Assembly: GCA_002694855.1 (NCBI GenBank)
Contig: NZNL01000006.1
Coordinates: forward strand, 1,262-8,441
Length of the DNA stretch: 7,180 nucleotides
Origin: Gammaproteobacteria bacterium
GTDB taxonomy: Bacteria; Pseudomonadota; Gammaproteobacteria; Pseudomonadales; Pseudohongiellaceae
Direction: 5' to 3'
Shown: piece after piece, positions 6,561-7,180 of the stretch
How positions within the stretch are numbered: position 1 is the first letter of the stretch
Layout of the letters: every line of letters starts with the position of its first letter
Notes under the pieces: generated by a model
What the model was told of the DNA's origin: nothing
Databases searched by the model: none
What the model saw: the letters and a program-made list of their open reading frames with translations, nothing else
Made by a program: the position numbers and the translations under genes

Positions 6561-6598
6561 CACGTCAGCTATCGCTTAAGGATAACCTTGAAGAATGA

Positions 6599-7180
6599 TT
6601 AGGATCTGAATAGATTCACGAGCCCAGAAAGAACTGAGCGGTGCGGTTGAATAGGAGCTGCGGGTGTAATCATTTCTGGAGATTCATTTTCTTTAACGCT
6701 CGCGGTTATAGTTGAGGCTTCTTCCGTCAATACAAAGCTTTTATCCAGCACGTCAGCATGGGCAGGTTCACTTCCCTGTTCAAAATCTCCATCGGTATAA
6801 CTCAACCGATTGTTCGCGTCCTGGAAAGCAAGCATCTCGAAACAAATTTTGCTGTATTCTTCCTGGCTGAGCAACTCTGGTTGTTCCTTCAGGTTTAAGG
6901 TGAATTCCTTATCGTTTGATGATGAAAGGTAGTGAATGTTTCTTTTAAGGTCCTGAAGCAACCCTTCCCGTAGGGACGTCTTATATAACGGTGTGCCTCT
7001 GAGCGGAATGTAAGGAAAGAAAAAGAAAAACTCCGGTTTTATCTTTTGGTTAAGTTCTAGCGTTCGGCGCATATTGGTGGCTGTTTCAAGCGGCATGCCG
7101 ACTATATTGAAAGTCAGGCGATTTATGCCCGCTTTCTTGCAATTAATTGCAGCTTCAATAACCTGCTTATTGGTCATTTT
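6599..7180 (-). CDS. Radical SAM protein, C-terminal part (N-terminus beyond window)
   Basis: The reading frame is open at the right edge; a Met encoded at 7177 is simply internal, preceded in frame by Lys. The visible 193 residues begin inside the radical SAM barrel. NKQVIEAAINCKKAGINRLTF is the helix-strand typical of the later barrel, GMPLET (27-32 counted from that Met) is the usual G-x-P-x-E-T loop, and YIPLRGTPLYK (56-66) is the 'P-x-x-GT-x-L' end of the core. The CxxxCxxC cluster motif and any B12-binding domain would lie outside, so the class and reaction cannot be assigned; B12-type radical SAM proteins share this C-terminal layout. After about residue 75 the chain is less conserved, and from about 125 to 180 it looks disordered (acidic, Ser/Thr/Pro-rich), ending in a short hydrophobic-basic stretch LSGLVNLFRS. 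The TAA is 195 bases before the next gene. A run of five Phe (50-54) is unusual but in frame. Confidence 0.85.
   Translation of the reverse strand, partial: KMTNKQVIEAAINCKKAGINRLTFNIVGMPLETATNMRRTLELNQKIKPEFFFFFPYIPLRGTPLYKTSLREGLLQDLKRNIHYLSSSNDKEFTLNLKEQPELLSQEEYSKICFEMLAFQDANNRLSYTDGDFEQGSEPAHADVLDKSFVLTEEASTITASVKENESPEMITPAAPIQPHRSVLSGLVNLFRS

Larger units (their letters stand above)
6404..6598 (-). other. Intergenic region upstream of the DUF305/LVIVD gene
   Basis: These 195 bases hold no recognisable gene. In the sense direction they contain the hairpin at 6544-6560, then -10-like hexamers TATACT (6488-6483) and TACAAT (within 6458-6452), neither with a good -35 partner at normal spacing, and the dyad at 6444-6464. 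The Shine-Dalgarno GGAG of the following gene lies at the end. This is the likely promoter region of the DUF305/LVIVD gene. Confidence 0.5.

Noticed and set aside
6530..6590. Possible tRNA-like fold around GCGGG/CCCGC upstream of the DUF305/LVIVD gene
   Set aside because: No acceptor stem, anticodon arm or TTCGA T-loop can be arranged; only one 5-bp stem is present.

Overview
The window carries five genes, all on the minus strand; the first and last are cut by the window edges. Base composition is mid-range, every gene has close-packed bacterial spacing, and the two large proteins have Sec-type signal peptides. The gene families suggest an environmental, probably marine, Gram-negative bacterium, perhaps a gammaproteobacterium. 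That placement rests on recalled family distribution and is weak. The one firm physiological inference is that the organism probably inserts selenocysteine, because the gene at the left edge appears to be a selenoprotein.

Layout in the direction of transcription (right to left): (1) 7180-6599, the C-terminal part of a radical SAM protein whose cofactor-binding N-terminus lies outside the window. (2) 6598-6404, a gene-free gap with a small hairpin and a dyad that overlaps a -10-like element. (3) 6403-3887, an exported three-part protein: DUF305 (a His/Met-rich, CopM-like helical domain), an acidic linker, an LVIVD-type beta-propeller and a C-terminal helical domain. (4) 3886-3607, a 280-base gap. 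(5) 3606-1453, an exported PQQ-dependent dehydrogenase of the glucose-dehydrogenase-like group, without a membrane anchor domain or a cytochrome domain. (6) 1452-1399, a short gap with a 9-bp hairpin. (7) 1398-352, a protein of unknown function with a GWTDG...VPPT N-terminus and a C-terminal CxxC. (8) 332 to the left edge, a UGSC-family protein in which UGA at 48-50 sits exactly at the first position of the U-G-S-C motif, followed at SECIS-like distance by a perfect 9-bp stem with a G in its 3-nt loop.

The most notable content is this selenoprotein and its apparent partner. A standard gene caller stops at the UGA and reports a false 107-residue protein. No other in-frame UGA occurs in about 2,100 codons here, all roughly 38 Trp codons are UGG, and the four visible stops are UAA or UAG. 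UGA is therefore not a general Trp codon in this stretch, and specific recoding is the best explanation. The two left-hand genes are close enough to be cotranscribed with each other, and perhaps partly with the PQQ enzyme through the hairpin. The DUF305/LVIVD gene and the PQQ gene each have their own upstream region and may be separate units. Any functional link between the periplasmic oxidation enzymes and the cytoplasmic selenoprotein pair is inferred only from position.
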